From positions 1 to 21,155 of the forward strand of contig WALG01000001.1 in the NCBI GenBank assembly GCA_015522955.1: 21,155 bases of DNA, read 5' to 3'. Numbering within the stretch: position 1 is the first letter of the stretch; every line of letters begins with the position of its first letter. The stretch comes from DHVE2 group archaeon (GTDB lineage: Archaea > Thermoplasmatota > Thermoplasmata > Thermoplasmatales > Aciduliprofundaceae). The notes beneath the pieces are model-generated. The model saw nothing but the letters and a program-made list of their open reading frames with translations. It was not told the origin of the DNA and ran no database searches. The position numbers and the translations under genes are program-made. Below are positions 7,594 to 14,283 of this stretch, piece after piece.

Positions 7594-8933
7594 ACAACCC
7601 CCATCAAGGGCCATAACCATACGGCCATAATGAATACGGCTACTATGCCTACCAAATCTGCAAGCACTCCTGTCTTCATCATGTCCTTCTGCTTAAAATA
7701 ACCTGTGCTATAGGTCATAATATTTCCTGGTGTGCCTATAAGTAATGTATAACCAAATCCTCCAGCTAGTGCTATGGCCATGCTTATAACAAGTACACTC
7801 ATGCCACTTACAGAGGCTATTCCTGCACCGATAGGAAGCATTAGAGATACGGCGGCGGCATGGCTCATTATCTCGGTCATTAGCACGGTGATAATAAGGA
7901 GGATGAGGAGAATTAAGTAGGGGTTCTCGCCTATAACACCGATTATTGAGGATGATAGCCACTGGGATGCGCCTGTTATCTGCAATCCCTTACCCAAGGT
8001 CATGGCACCGCCGTAGAGCAAAATTATGCCCCATGGCATGCTCCTTTCGATATCTTTCCACGATAGGATATCAAATACGAATAGCAAGACAGCACCTATT
8101 ATGACTGCAACCGCGATTCCCCAACTTCTCACTATGAGCAGAATTGTCAGAGTAAAGAGAATTATGCCCAGCACGACCATCTCCTGCCTGCTCATCTTTC
8201 CCTCACTTTTTATTTTTGGAGGTGCAAATCTCTCGGGCCTATGCACAATGGTTATTATAAGCCACAGGGTGGGCAGCATTATTAGTGTTACAGGTAATGC
8301 CATAATCGACCAATCTAAGAAGGATAGGTGTATCCCGTAATTCTCTGCAAGATAGGCAACGGTGTATGGATTGCGGGCTCCGCCCATGAGCGTGGCTACA
8401 CTTCCAGCGGTTGCTCCATATGTTAAGGAAATCATACCCGCCTTTCCCATATTACTGCCTTTCTCCACGGTGATAAGTGATGCGCCTATTATGGGCAGGA
8501 GAAGCGCTACCACCGCATGCTCGGATATTATGAAGGACATGCTTGAAGCGAGAACTAAGATGCCCAGAATATAGAGTTTTGAAGATTTGCCGAATATGCG
8601 AAGCATGTGGGATGCAATTCTCCTATGCATACCACTCTTCTGCACTCCCGCAGCGAGAATGAACGCACCTATGAGGAAGAACACAGCCTCGTTGCCAAAG
8701 AATCCGAACACCTCTTGAGGCGGGAATATGCCCAGGATGGGGGGAATAGCCATGACGAGTAGCCCTGCCATGCCTAAGGGCAGCGCCTCGCTTATGAAGA
8801 GAAACGCCGCGAATACAAGTATTCCAAGCATCATCTTTCCATGGTATGACAATCTGTCAGGTGTGGGGATAAAATAAAAAATTGCAAGGATGAAAAATGC
8901 GATTAAAAGATATGCGAGTTTCTTTTCATTCAA
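7590..8933 (-). CDS. SLC13/DASS-family anion transporter, probable sulfate importer
   Basis: Polytopic membrane protein (447 residues, roughly 11-12 hydrophobic segments) of the divalent anion:sodium symporter family. Evidence is two inverted halves: FFGNEAVFFLIGAFILA, hairpin 1 ending in SEH (137-139) before AVVALLLPI, then hairpin 2 with SHA (357-359) before AAVSLMLPI, and GTPGNIMTYSTGYF (400-413) followed by KTGVLADLVGI. In characterised members both tips carry SNT, so the Asn residues of both sites are replaced here. Sulfate is the inferred cargo because the gene sits in the run with APS kinase and ATP sulfurylase; a carboxylate or other anion is possible. The TTG start at 8933 overlaps the APS kinase gene by 8 bp and has GAGGG 5 nt upstream; the next in-frame ATG would delete the first membrane segment. 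Confidence 0.82.
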   Translation of the reverse strand: MNEKKLAYLLIAFFILAIFYFIPTPDRLSYHGKMMLGILVFAAFLFISEALPLGMAGLLVMAIPPILGIFPPQEVFGFFGNEAVFFLIGAFILAAGVQKSGMHRRIASHMLRIFGKSSKLYILGILVLASSMSFIISEHAVVALLLPIIGASLITVEKGSNMGKAGMISLTYGATAGSVATLMGGARNPYTVAYLAENYGIHLSFLDWSIMALPVTLIMLPTLWLIITIVHRPERFAPPKIKSEGKMSRQEMVVLGIILFTLTILLIVRSWGIAVAVIIGAVLLFVFDILSWKDIERSMPWGIILLYGGAMTLGKGLQITGASQWLSSSIIGVIGENPYLILLILLIITVLMTEIMSHAAAVSLMLPIGAGIASVSGMSVLVISMAIALAGGFGYTLLIGTPGNIMTYSTGYFKQKDMMKTGVLADLVGIVAVFIMAVWLWPLMGVV

Positions 8934-9465
8934 TTAACCCTCGCCTCTTCATGTAGGCAAGGACCTTTTCAACACTCTTATCTAAACTCTCTTTATCGGT
9001 ATCTAGTATCAAATCTGCAGCAGGATCTGTGGGTTCTTCAAAGGGATCATCTATGCCCGTGAAATTCTCTATCTCTCCGTTAAGCGCCTTCTTGTACATA
9101 CCCTTAACATCCCTCTGGATGCATACCTCTAGGGGACATCGAGTCCACACAAGATGGAACCTTTCGGGTCCTATGATGTTCTGGATATCCCTGCGAATCT
9201 CGTTGTAGGGAGAGACAAAAGTTGCGAGTACTAAAACATCATTTCTGGAGAGAAGTTTGGCTATGAACGCTACCCTCTCTAAATTCTTGCGTCGATCCTC
9301 CTTTGTGAATCCCAGATCCCGGGAAATTGGGCTCTTTCTTATTATGTCACCGTCCAGTCTCTCTACCTTATATTCCTTTTCTTTCAATATCTCATACACC
9401 CTATCTGCCACGGTGGTCTTTCCACTGCACGGCAAGCCAGTAAACCAGATTGTTGCACCTTTCAT
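8926..9465 (-). CDS. cysC: Adenylylsulfate (APS) kinase
   Basis: Phosphorylates the 3'-hydroxyl of APS with ATP to give PAPS, the sulfuryl donor. The 179 residues hold the P-loop FTGLPCSGKTT (8-18), LDGDIIRKS (37-45), DLGFTKEDRRKN, and the C-terminal lid KGMYKKALNGEIENFTGID followed by DDPFEEP, all diagnostic for CysC. Length is normal for a stand-alone enzyme. ATG 9465 overlaps the preceding sulfotransferase stop (ATGA) and has a strong GGAGGTGA ribosome site. With ATP sulfurylase in the same operon it completes PAPS synthesis; no PAPS reductase is visible in the window, so the product most likely serves sulfotransferases. Confidence 0.95.
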   Translation of the reverse strand: MKGATIWFTGLPCSGKTTVADRVYEILKEKEYKVERLDGDIIRKSPISRDLGFTKEDRRKNLERVAFIAKLLSRNDVLVLATFVSPYNEIRRDIQNIIGPERFHLVWTRCPLEVCIQRDVKGMYKKALNGEIENFTGIDDPFEEPTDPAADLILDTDKESLDKSVEKVLAYMKRRGLIE

Positions 9466-10025
9466 TCATTCACCTCCACTCTACTTCTGTATAATGATGG
9501 ATCCACAGCCTTAACTGCAGAATCCACATCTAGAATTCTGCCAAGAAAATCATTCACTCTCTCAATCTCCCTGCGAGGATTCTCTAAAACCTTGTTGTAC
9601 CACACAGTTATATAATCCACATCTCTCCTGCGCTCAAGAAGAGAGAGCGCATATTCATTGAGTTTCACGAAGGCTATCTTCTCCTCCTCGCTTAGCGGCT
9701 TTCCGGACATCTTCTCCATGGATGCGAATATCTCCTCCATATCCCTTCGCATGTAGATTATCTTGTACCTGAAGCCCCGGGGAAGGTAACGAAGCCCGAA
9801 AGATGTTATTTTTATCACCATGCCCTCATATTTCTCCATGGGAAACTCGCCCTTCATCAGGCGGTTTATTATCTTTCCTCCCTCAAGTTCAAAATAACCC
9901 CGCGGATTGTGCTCATCAGGCTTGCGTTTCTCGTCGAATGCTACCTTCATACCTCCAAGATACAGAATCTGCATCATCATCGAGGTACCGGATCTCTCAA
10001 GCCCGGAGACTATGTAATTTACCAT
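9462..10025 (-). CDS. Short sulfotransferase-like protein
   Basis: Predicted PAPS-dependent sulfotransferase of only 187 residues, against roughly 250-300 in most family members. The 5'-phosphosulfate loop SGLERSGTSMM is at 7-17, and the 3'-phosphate site is YMRRDMEEIFASMEKM (Arg93/Arg94, Ser102), so the cofactor-binding core looks complete. A middle segment KPDEHNPRGYFELEGGK resembles those in bacterial and archaeal sulfotransferase-like proteins acting on small molecules or lipids. It lies between the DHH phosphoesterase (7-bp overlap) and APS kinase (4-bp overlap), so it is made together with its donor supply. The acceptor is unknown. The missing length is mainly in the variable acceptor-binding region. 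It could instead be a P-loop kinase-like relative, but the 3'-site argues for sulfotransferase. Confidence 0.78.
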   Translation of the reverse strand: MVNYIVSGLERSGTSMMMQILYLGGMKVAFDEKRKPDEHNPRGYFELEGGKIINRLMKGEFPMEKYEGMVIKITSFGLRYLPRGFRYKIIYMRRDMEEIFASMEKMSGKPLSEEEKIAFVKLNEYALSLLERRRDVDYITVWYNKVLENPRREIERVNDFLGRILDVDSAVKAVDPSLYRSRVEVNE

Positions 10026-10939
10026 TTCAGCACCTCCAGAATTTGAGAAGCGAATTCTTTCCCCTTGCCTCTGGGAAGCACCGCTCCCATAACTTCCTCC
10101 TTGCCACCTGCATTGTATCCCAAACTTTTGGCCATTTCAATGAGATGCAGGGCAGAAGATTCGCTGTTGGGAAATCTTATGTAAAACTCGTCCCTATCAT
10201 CCTTGTGGTTCACTACCACGGCAGGCTTTTTCATGCCCCATGCTATTCTCCGCGTGACCGAGGATATGATCATATATGGACTTCTCATCTCAAGATACAT
10301 GTATTTTCCACGATCCTCGGCTTTACGGCTCCATGTCTCAATCTCCCGGGATATGAACTCAAGGTTCCTGTGAAGTTTCTCGCTCTCAATCACTTCCCTT
10401 ATTCCCTTGAGCACGAGGTGCACATTATCAATTACCTCTTTTCTATCGTTCATCTTGAAACTTGAATCTAAGAGTTCCACAGCGAGAAGCAGAGCATCAA
10501 GGCTCAATTTTTCATGATGCATCACTTTCTCCACGATTTTCCACTCTTCTATTTTCTTTGCATCCGGACCCTTATCACCCAAGATTCCCAGAGCAACAAG
10601 ATAATCGGGGGGATACGAGAATCTTTCCATGAGAACCGTGGTGCAGGAGGGATACATCACGCCCATTAGATAGGGATTGTAGTGCTCTCTGGCGCATTCC
10701 ACCCTCGTAGCCCGATGATGATCGTAGATGTACACCTCAGCGTAATCGCAAAGTCTCTCCGCTTCTGGCAGGTTCATATCAAGAATTGTCACTTTTTCAG
10801 AATCTTTGACCCTTTCAAAATCCTCGGCATCGAGATAGAAATTGCCTATCTTGGGAGTGAAAAGTTCATCCTCACCATGAATCCTTATATAAATGGCAGC
10901 GGAAGTTATACCATCCGTATCCCAGTGATGCACAATCAT
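10019..10939 (-). CDS. DHH-family phosphoesterase, candidate PAP phosphatase
   Basis: Mn2+-type DHH phosphoesterase (306 residues). From the chosen start, His4-His5-Trp-Asp7-Thr-Asp9-Gly is motif I, Asp54 in ILDMNLPE motif II, Asp73-His74-His75 in YIYDHH the DHH motif, and Asp122 in ILGDKGPD motif IV. The C-terminus has a DHHA1-like GGKEEVMGA, weaker than the usual GGGH form. I chose ATG 10939 (GGAG 7 nt upstream; 4 bp after the sat stop) over TTG 10954. DHH enzymes of the NrnA type hydrolyse short oligoribonucleotides and 3'-phosphoadenosine-5'-phosphate (PAP). Embedded between ATP sulfurylase and a sulfotransferase, removal of inhibitory PAP is the most economical role, though a nuclease or other phosphatase function remains possible. 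Confidence 0.85.
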   Translation of the reverse strand: MIVHHWDTDGITSAAIYIRIHGEDELFTPKIGNFYLDAEDFERVKDSEKVTILDMNLPEAERLCDYAEVYIYDHHRATRVECAREHYNPYLMGVMYPSCTTVLMERFSYPPDYLVALGILGDKGPDAKKIEEWKIVEKVMHHEKLSLDALLLAVELLDSSFKMNDRKEVIDNVHLVLKGIREVIESEKLHRNLEFISREIETWSRKAEDRGKYMYLEMRSPYMIISSVTRRIAWGMKKPAVVVNHKDDRDEFYIRFPNSESSALHLIEMAKSLGYNAGGKEEVMGAVLPRGKGKEFASQILEVLKW

Positions 10940-10943
10940 CCAA

Positions 10944-12080
10944 TCACTCCACAAAGGGGTTCTTGAAGGAGAGAATTACCTTCGCCACTTCCGGGCGCAT
11001 CATAATCTCCGGAGGCTTCTCTCCCCGTAGCAGCATCTCTCGAATCTTCGTTCCCGAGAAGTTCACATGGTACTCTTCGCCATGGGGGCATATCTTCTCA
11101 TTGACCACGGTTCCGCATTTTTTGCAGTAGAAGAAGGAGCGGAAGAATAGAGGAGTTATACCGAGATCAGGGTACTCGTAGAATATCTCCTGGGCATCGT
11201 AGGGACCGTAGAAGTTACCAACGCCCGCGTGATCACGACCTACTATGAAATGCGTGCATCCAAAATTTTTGCGCATTATGGCGTGGAATATAGCCTCGCG
11301 GGGGCCCGCATAGCGCATCTCAGTTTCAAGAATACCCAGGGTGGCCACGTTCCTGGGATAGTAATGCTCAAAAAGTGTCTCGTAGGCGGCTATTATGACC
11401 TCATCACGGAAATCTCCCCTCTTCTTCCTGCCTATGAGAGGATTTATGAACAGTCCGTCTACGAAGGTAAGTGCAGTTTTCTGTACATACTCGTGGCCCA
11501 CATGGGGCGCGTTTCTCGTCTGAAATCCCACCACGGTTTTCCAGCCCTTCTCCTTGAAAAGCACCCTTGTCTCTTTTGGCCAGAGTTTGTATCTCGCGAA
11601 CTCTGTTGGAGGATCGTTTATCAGGGTTATCTTTCCTCCCACAAGGTGCTTTTTCTTATTCATAAGCGCTGCGACTCCCGGATGCTCTATACTCGTCGTC
11701 CCGTATACCTTCTCTGCATACTCCTTCTTATCATAGGGATATATTTCCTCAACCTTGAGAATTGCAATTGGCAAATTGCTGTAAACGAGTGCAACCTCAT
11801 TTTCCTGGAAAAGCATCTCCACATCTTTCTTATCTACATCCTTCACAATTGGGATTGTCCAGGGTAAATCATTGGATAGTCTTCCCTCCTCAAGCACATT
11901 CTCAAAATCCTCGCGGGTCATGTAGCCCTCAAGGGGTGAGAAAACACCGTGGCCTATGTTGCCAAGATCTCTGGCCTCATCAAGGGTTATGGATAATCTC
12001 GGCATCTCCATTGCCTCCTCCCTCGCCCTATCGCTGAAATCAAGTCTCTCTGTGAGTCTCCCTCCGTGCGGTTTAACCAT
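10944..12080 (-). CDS. sat: Sulfate adenylyltransferase (ATP sulfurylase)
   Basis: Makes APS and pyrophosphate from ATP and sulfate in the cytoplasm. The 378-residue protein has the N-terminal PUA-like part (GHGVFSPLEGYM near 43-54), the active-site QTRNAPHVGHE (187-197), GRDHAGVGNFYGPYD (281-295), and a Cys319-x2-Cys322...Cys331-x-His333 zinc-type site before FSGTKIREML, as in archaeal and sulfur-bacterial homodimeric enzymes. The ATG at 12080 is 9 bp after the ribbon-helix-helix gene. Because APS kinase and sulfotransferases follow in the same operon, the flux is probably sulfate to PAPS rather than dissimilatory sulfur oxidation; no APS reductase is seen. Confidence 0.96.
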   Translation of the reverse strand: MVKPHGGRLTERLDFSDRAREEAMEMPRLSITLDEARDLGNIGHGVFSPLEGYMTREDFENVLEEGRLSNDLPWTIPIVKDVDKKDVEMLFQENEVALVYSNLPIAILKVEEIYPYDKKEYAEKVYGTTSIEHPGVAALMNKKKHLVGGKITLINDPPTEFARYKLWPKETRVLFKEKGWKTVVGFQTRNAPHVGHEYVQKTALTFVDGLFINPLIGRKKRGDFRDEVIIAAYETLFEHYYPRNVATLGILETEMRYAGPREAIFHAIMRKNFGCTHFIVGRDHAGVGNFYGPYDAQEIFYEYPDLGITPLFFRSFFYCKKCGTVVNEKICPHGEEYHVNFSGTKIREMLLRGEKPPEIMMRPEVAKVILSFKNPFVE

Positions 12081-12089
12081 AAAAACACC

Positions 12090-12317
12090 TCAGTCCAGAT
12101 ACCCCAGTGCGCGCAGCCTTTCCTTCACCCTCTCTTCATCATCCTTGCTGAAGGGCTCCTCGTCTTCTTCATCCTCCGCTATGATTTCCCGAAGCACATA
12201 GGTTACATAACTGCTCACACTTGTGAATCCTGTGCCTTTTATGCGCTCCTCTATTTTCCTGAATAGCGGTGTTGGTATGGACACTGTTGTATACTTCTTC
12301 TCCTTCTCATCTGCCAT
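12090..12317 (-). CDS. Ribbon-helix-helix DNA-binding protein, likely operon regulator
   Basis: A 75-residue CopG/MetJ-like ribbon-helix-helix protein. A short strand KKYTTVSIPTPLF is followed by two helices (RKIEERIKGTGF and VSSYVTYVLREIIAED), a highly acidic linker (EDEEDEEP) and a basic C-terminal tail. Such proteins dimerise and insert a beta ribbon into the major groove. I chose ATG 12317 because GGTGAT is 4 nt upstream; GTG 12326 overlaps that ribosome site. It is the first gene of the sulfate/PAPS operon and faces an intergenic region with repeats, so autoregulation of the operon is likely, but the DNA site and any effector are not shown by sequence. The acidic linker is unusual for such a short protein. 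Confidence 0.75.
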   Translation of the reverse strand: MADEKEKKYTTVSIPTPLFRKIEERIKGTGFTSVSSYVTYVLREIIAEDEEDEEPFSKDDEERVKERLRALGYLD

Positions 12318-12360
12318 CTTTATCACCTTTAATTATATTTAATTAAAGTGAAAAGTATAG

Positions 12361-12371
12361 TGATATAAAAA
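12361..12371 (-). promoter_or_regulatory. TATA box of the sulfate/PAPS operon
   Basis: On the minus strand TTTTATATCA is centred near 12366, predicting a start near 12340 and a leader of about 23 nt that includes the GGTGAT ribosome site of the RHH gene. The AT-rich stretch at 12331-12346 would be too close to the start codon to act as TATA box. Confidence 0.5.
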
Positions 12372-12373
12372 TG

Positions 12374-12435
12374 TTTGGCAATGGGTGCCTACATTATACA
12401 AATCAGTAATGATTGGGCAAATTGTATTGGCCAAA
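12374..12435. repeat. Repeated TTGG-CAA motifs in divergent intergenic region, candidate operators
   Basis: Three related short motifs occur between the RHH gene and the plus-strand genes: TTTGGCAAT at 12374-12382, ATTGGGCAAA at 12412-12421 and ATTGGCCAAA at 12426-12435. The last two are direct repeats with 14-bp period differing at one position, and TTTGGCAAT resembles their reverse complement. Location and similarity suggest binding sites for a regulator such as the RHH protein. Besides these motifs, two possible plus-strand TATA boxes (12439-12446, 12451-12460) and the short ORF at 12477, I see nothing else in the gap. Confidence 0.4.
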
Positions 12436-12476
12436 TCTTTTAATAGGATATGCATATAGGAGTGGTGGTGGTAGTG

Positions 12477-12575
12477 ATGCCGTACCAATATATGATGGAA
12501 AGGGAGGAAGATGCCTCCCAATATGGACAGCGAAACTCTAGGGACGTGATGCCCCACCAATGGGCACGGTTTTAG
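12477..12575 (+). CDS. Possible 32-residue leader peptide
   Basis: A small open frame, MPYQYMMEREED... ending HQWARF, overlaps the start of the following gene by 16 bp in another frame. It is hydrophilic, with no membrane segment. A GGTGGTGGT run lies just upstream of the ATG, and TATA-like sequences are 20-40 nt further up. It could be a translated leader coupling to the downstream gene, or chance. No family recognised. Confidence 0.25.
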   Translation: MPYQYMMEREEDASQYGQRNSRDVMPHQWARF

Positions 12576-12937
12576 ATGGAATTCTCCGCTCTCCTAAGAT
12601 AAAAACTGAGTTTTTGAAGTGTTTGCGTGGTATTGTATTAAAGGCTCTCAACGATACGCAGTTGCTTATTCTTAGGAAAATTGACAAAATGCAGAGAATA
12701 GCAAATGCCAATCATAGTGGCAATGGCGGTAACGGCGGTGATGGATATAAGACTTTGAACTCACTTCTTGAAAATATAAGCCAAGAGCACAAAAAGGCAC
12801 TCTCCACATTGAAATTCAATGCCAAAGTTCTCAAGGAACTGGGTCTTATAGATTACGGCGAGAAGTATGAGCGCAGGCCTGTGGAACTCACCGATATGGG
12901 AAAGATATTCCTGAGGGTGCTGGAGGGAGATAAATGA
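12560..12937 (+). CDS. Winged-helix-like hypothetical protein
   Basis: A 125-residue protein in two parts joined by a glycine/asparagine linker (NHSGNGGNGGDG, near 50-61). The N-terminal part (VLDGILRSPKIKTEFLKCL) resembles the first helices of archaeal HTH proteins; the C-terminal part (FNAKVLKELGLIDYGEKY then RRPVELTDMGKIFLRVL) looks like the recognition helix and wing of a winged-helix domain. It may be a transcription regulator divergent from the RHH/sulfate operon. ATG 12560 is the only start, since an in-frame stop lies at 12539. The ribosome site is weak, which fits coupling to the short ORF upstream. I cannot assign a specific family. Confidence 0.6.
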   Translation: MGTVLDGILRSPKIKTEFLKCLRGIVLKALNDTQLLILRKIDKMQRIANANHSGNGGNGGDGYKTLNSLLENISQEHKKALSTLKFNAKVLKELGLIDYGEKYERRPVELTDMGKIFLRVLEGDK

Positions 12938-12983
12938 GCCATGCGGTAAGCATTCTCAAAGTTTCCAGAGATGTAGAGGCAGG

Positions 12984-13133
12984 AGTGTTGTGGACGCGGT
13001 TGCATACGGACCTGGCGATTCAAAACTTGACCATACTCCATATGAGCATGTGAATCTTGAAGAATATCTTCGCAGCATAGAAATTCTCAAAGAGTCGCTA
13101 CTTCATATCTCTGAGTTTCAACAGATTTCGTGA
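12984..13133 (+). pseudogene. C-terminal relic of an M20 deacetylase/desuccinylase (ArgE/DapE/LysK type)
   Basis: An uninterrupted 49-codon stretch reads VVDAVAYGPGDSKLDHTP, then YEHVNLEEYLRSIEILKESL, ending in TGA. AYGPGDSxLDHTPxEH is the characteristic C-terminal end of M20 zinc amidohydrolases (acetylornithine/acetyl-lysine deacetylase, succinyl-DAP desuccinylase), which are normally about 350-400 residues. No start codon or upstream catalytic domain exists in this frame, and the bases before 12984 do not read as M20 sequence in any frame. A remnant of a lost gene is the best explanation; it starts right after the winged-helix gene, suggesting a rearrangement breakpoint near 12940-12984. 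Confidence 0.7.
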
Positions 13134-13163
13134 ATTTTTAAGTAAATATATTCCCAGCCAAAA

Positions 13164-13172
13164 GATATAAAA
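13164..13172 (+). promoter_or_regulatory. TATA box for the DUF2284 gene
   Basis: GATATAAAA is centred near 13168, 26 nt before GTG 13195. This predicts a leaderless mRNA beginning at the GTG start codon and supports that start. Confidence 0.6.
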
Positions 13173-13194
13173 AAATTGAACCATATCTACCCCG

Positions 13195-13653
13195 GTGAGA
13201 GTCATATACGAAAGGGAAATAGATGCATCAGAGATACGTGTAACTCCGCGCCCGGTATGGAAATGCAGAGGTTGTGAATTCTATGGAAAACGGCCCTCTT
13301 GCCCACCCTTTGTTCCCTCCTGGAGAGATGCTCTCTCCTGGGTGAGAAGTTATCATCGTGCTCTTCTTATAAAGTTTGAAATCGATGCCAACAACTTTGA
13401 AGAGGATAAAAGAGAAGTGCTCAAATATCTTCTGCGAAGAGAGAGTGAATTGTTCAAGGAATATCCCTACGTATATGCGCTGTTTCCAGGTGCATGCAAT
13501 CTCTGTGAAGAGTGCGAGTTTGAAAAAACTGGAAACTGTCCCCGAATGGGTGAGGTGCGTCCTTCTCTGGATGCCATAGGTATAGAGATAACCTCCGTGG
13601 TGAAGATAGATTTTAAGGAGAATGTTCTGTATTCTCTAATTTTCCTGGATTGA
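13195..13653 (+). CDS. DUF2284 cysteine-rich putative metal-binding protein
   Basis: A 152-residue cytosolic protein of the DUF2284 family, function unknown. Two cysteine clusters are visible: WKCRGCEFYGKRPSCPPFVP (23-42) and CNLCEECEFEKTGNCPRMGE (about 101-120), followed by the conserved RPSLDAIGI. The spacing suggests metal or iron-sulfur binding and the family has been linked to corrinoid/metal metabolism in anaerobes, which is not shown here. GTG 13195 is the only start before an in-frame stop at 13177, and the TATA spacing supports it. The 3' end overlaps the convergent DUF998 gene by 41 bp. No operon partner. Confidence 0.8.
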   Translation: MRVIYEREIDASEIRVTPRPVWKCRGCEFYGKRPSCPPFVPSWRDALSWVRSYHRALLIKFEIDANNFEEDKREVLKYLLRRESELFKEYPYVYALFPGACNLCEECEFEKTGNCPRMGEVRPSLDAIGIEITSVVKIDFKENVLYSLIFLD

Positions 13654-14188
13654 AAACCGCGATTGCTGTTACAAATATGGCTATAATTGCAATTTCGTAT
13701 ATCTCCAGCGTAGCGGTGGAAGGCCAGTGAAGAAACGCACCAGATAGCGCTGAGATAAAGAGCACCGTGCTCATCGTAGTCCATATTTTTGAGGTTGCAC
13801 AACAGAATATTTCCATACCAATAAAGAACTGGAGAAAGAAATAGGAAGAGACAAATCCGTGCGGTGCTGTACCGCTATGGAATATACCTATGAACGCCAG
13901 AAATAAAGATGCTATGGTAATAAATGCCCCGCCCACTACCTGAACCTTATTTTTTGCCATGGCCATTAAATGCAGGGAGAATAGAAAGAGAAGAGGTGAC
14001 GAGATTATCAGCCCATAATTATAGAGATACGGCTCATTTGCCTCGGAAGAGCCTAGGTCACTCAGAGCATTGTGCATAACGGAAAATGATGGGTTTTTTG
14101 AGATACTTAGCATAGTAAACGTCCAGTAAATAACCAGAGTTGCAAGACCGCAGAATCTGGTAAGCGATAAGATTTTTGCATATTTCAT
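13613..14188 (-). CDS. DUF998 integral membrane protein
   Basis: A 191-residue protein with about six hydrophobic segments and the DUF998 hallmark HNALSDLGSSEANEPYLYNY (39-58) between the first two. Further conserved features are FHSGTAPHGFVSSYFF in the middle. Function is unknown; the family is widespread in archaea and bacteria. The start ATG at 14188 has AT-rich TATA-like sequence 20-27 nt upstream (14204-14220). It is a single gene, convergent with DUF2284 with a 41-bp overlap of coding sequence at the 3' ends. Confidence 0.8.
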   Translation of the reverse strand: MKYAKILSLTRFCGLATLVIYWTFTMLSISKNPSFSVMHNALSDLGSSEANEPYLYNYGLIISSPLLFLFSLHLMAMAKNKVQVVGGAFITIASLFLAFIGIFHSGTAPHGFVSSYFFLQFFIGMEIFCCATSKIWTTMSTVLFISALSGAFLHWPSTATLEIYEIAIIAIFVTAIAVFNPGKLENTEHSP

Positions 14189-14241
14189 TATGAAACATGT
14201 AATCTTTTATCGTTTAAACATTTTGAGGAGAGAATCACAAT

Positions 14242-14277
14242 CTTTTTAAATGAAAGTTCAATAACCCTCTCAGGTGA
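14242..14277 (+). promoter_or_regulatory. Promoter and ribosome site of the zinc-ribbon/EF-1beta operon
   Basis: A TATA-like CTTTTTAAA is centred near 14246, predicting a start near 14271. AGGTGA at 14272-14277 is 6 nt from ATG 14284, so this is one of the few mRNAs here with a short leader and a ribosome site. Confidence 0.5.
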
Positions 14278-14283
14278 ATAAAA

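Noticed and set aside
9803..10465. A 220-codon plus-strand open frame
   Set aside because: It lies antisense to the DHH and short sulfotransferase genes, whose motifs are clear, and its translation resembles no protein family.
11229..11867. A 212-codon plus-strand open frame
   Set aside because: Entirely antisense to ATP sulfurylase; shadow of a conserved gene.
12339..12560. Histidine-rich 73-codon minus-strand frame
   Set aside because: The composition comes from the GGTGGTGGT run on the opposite strand; it has no start signals and covers the promoter region.
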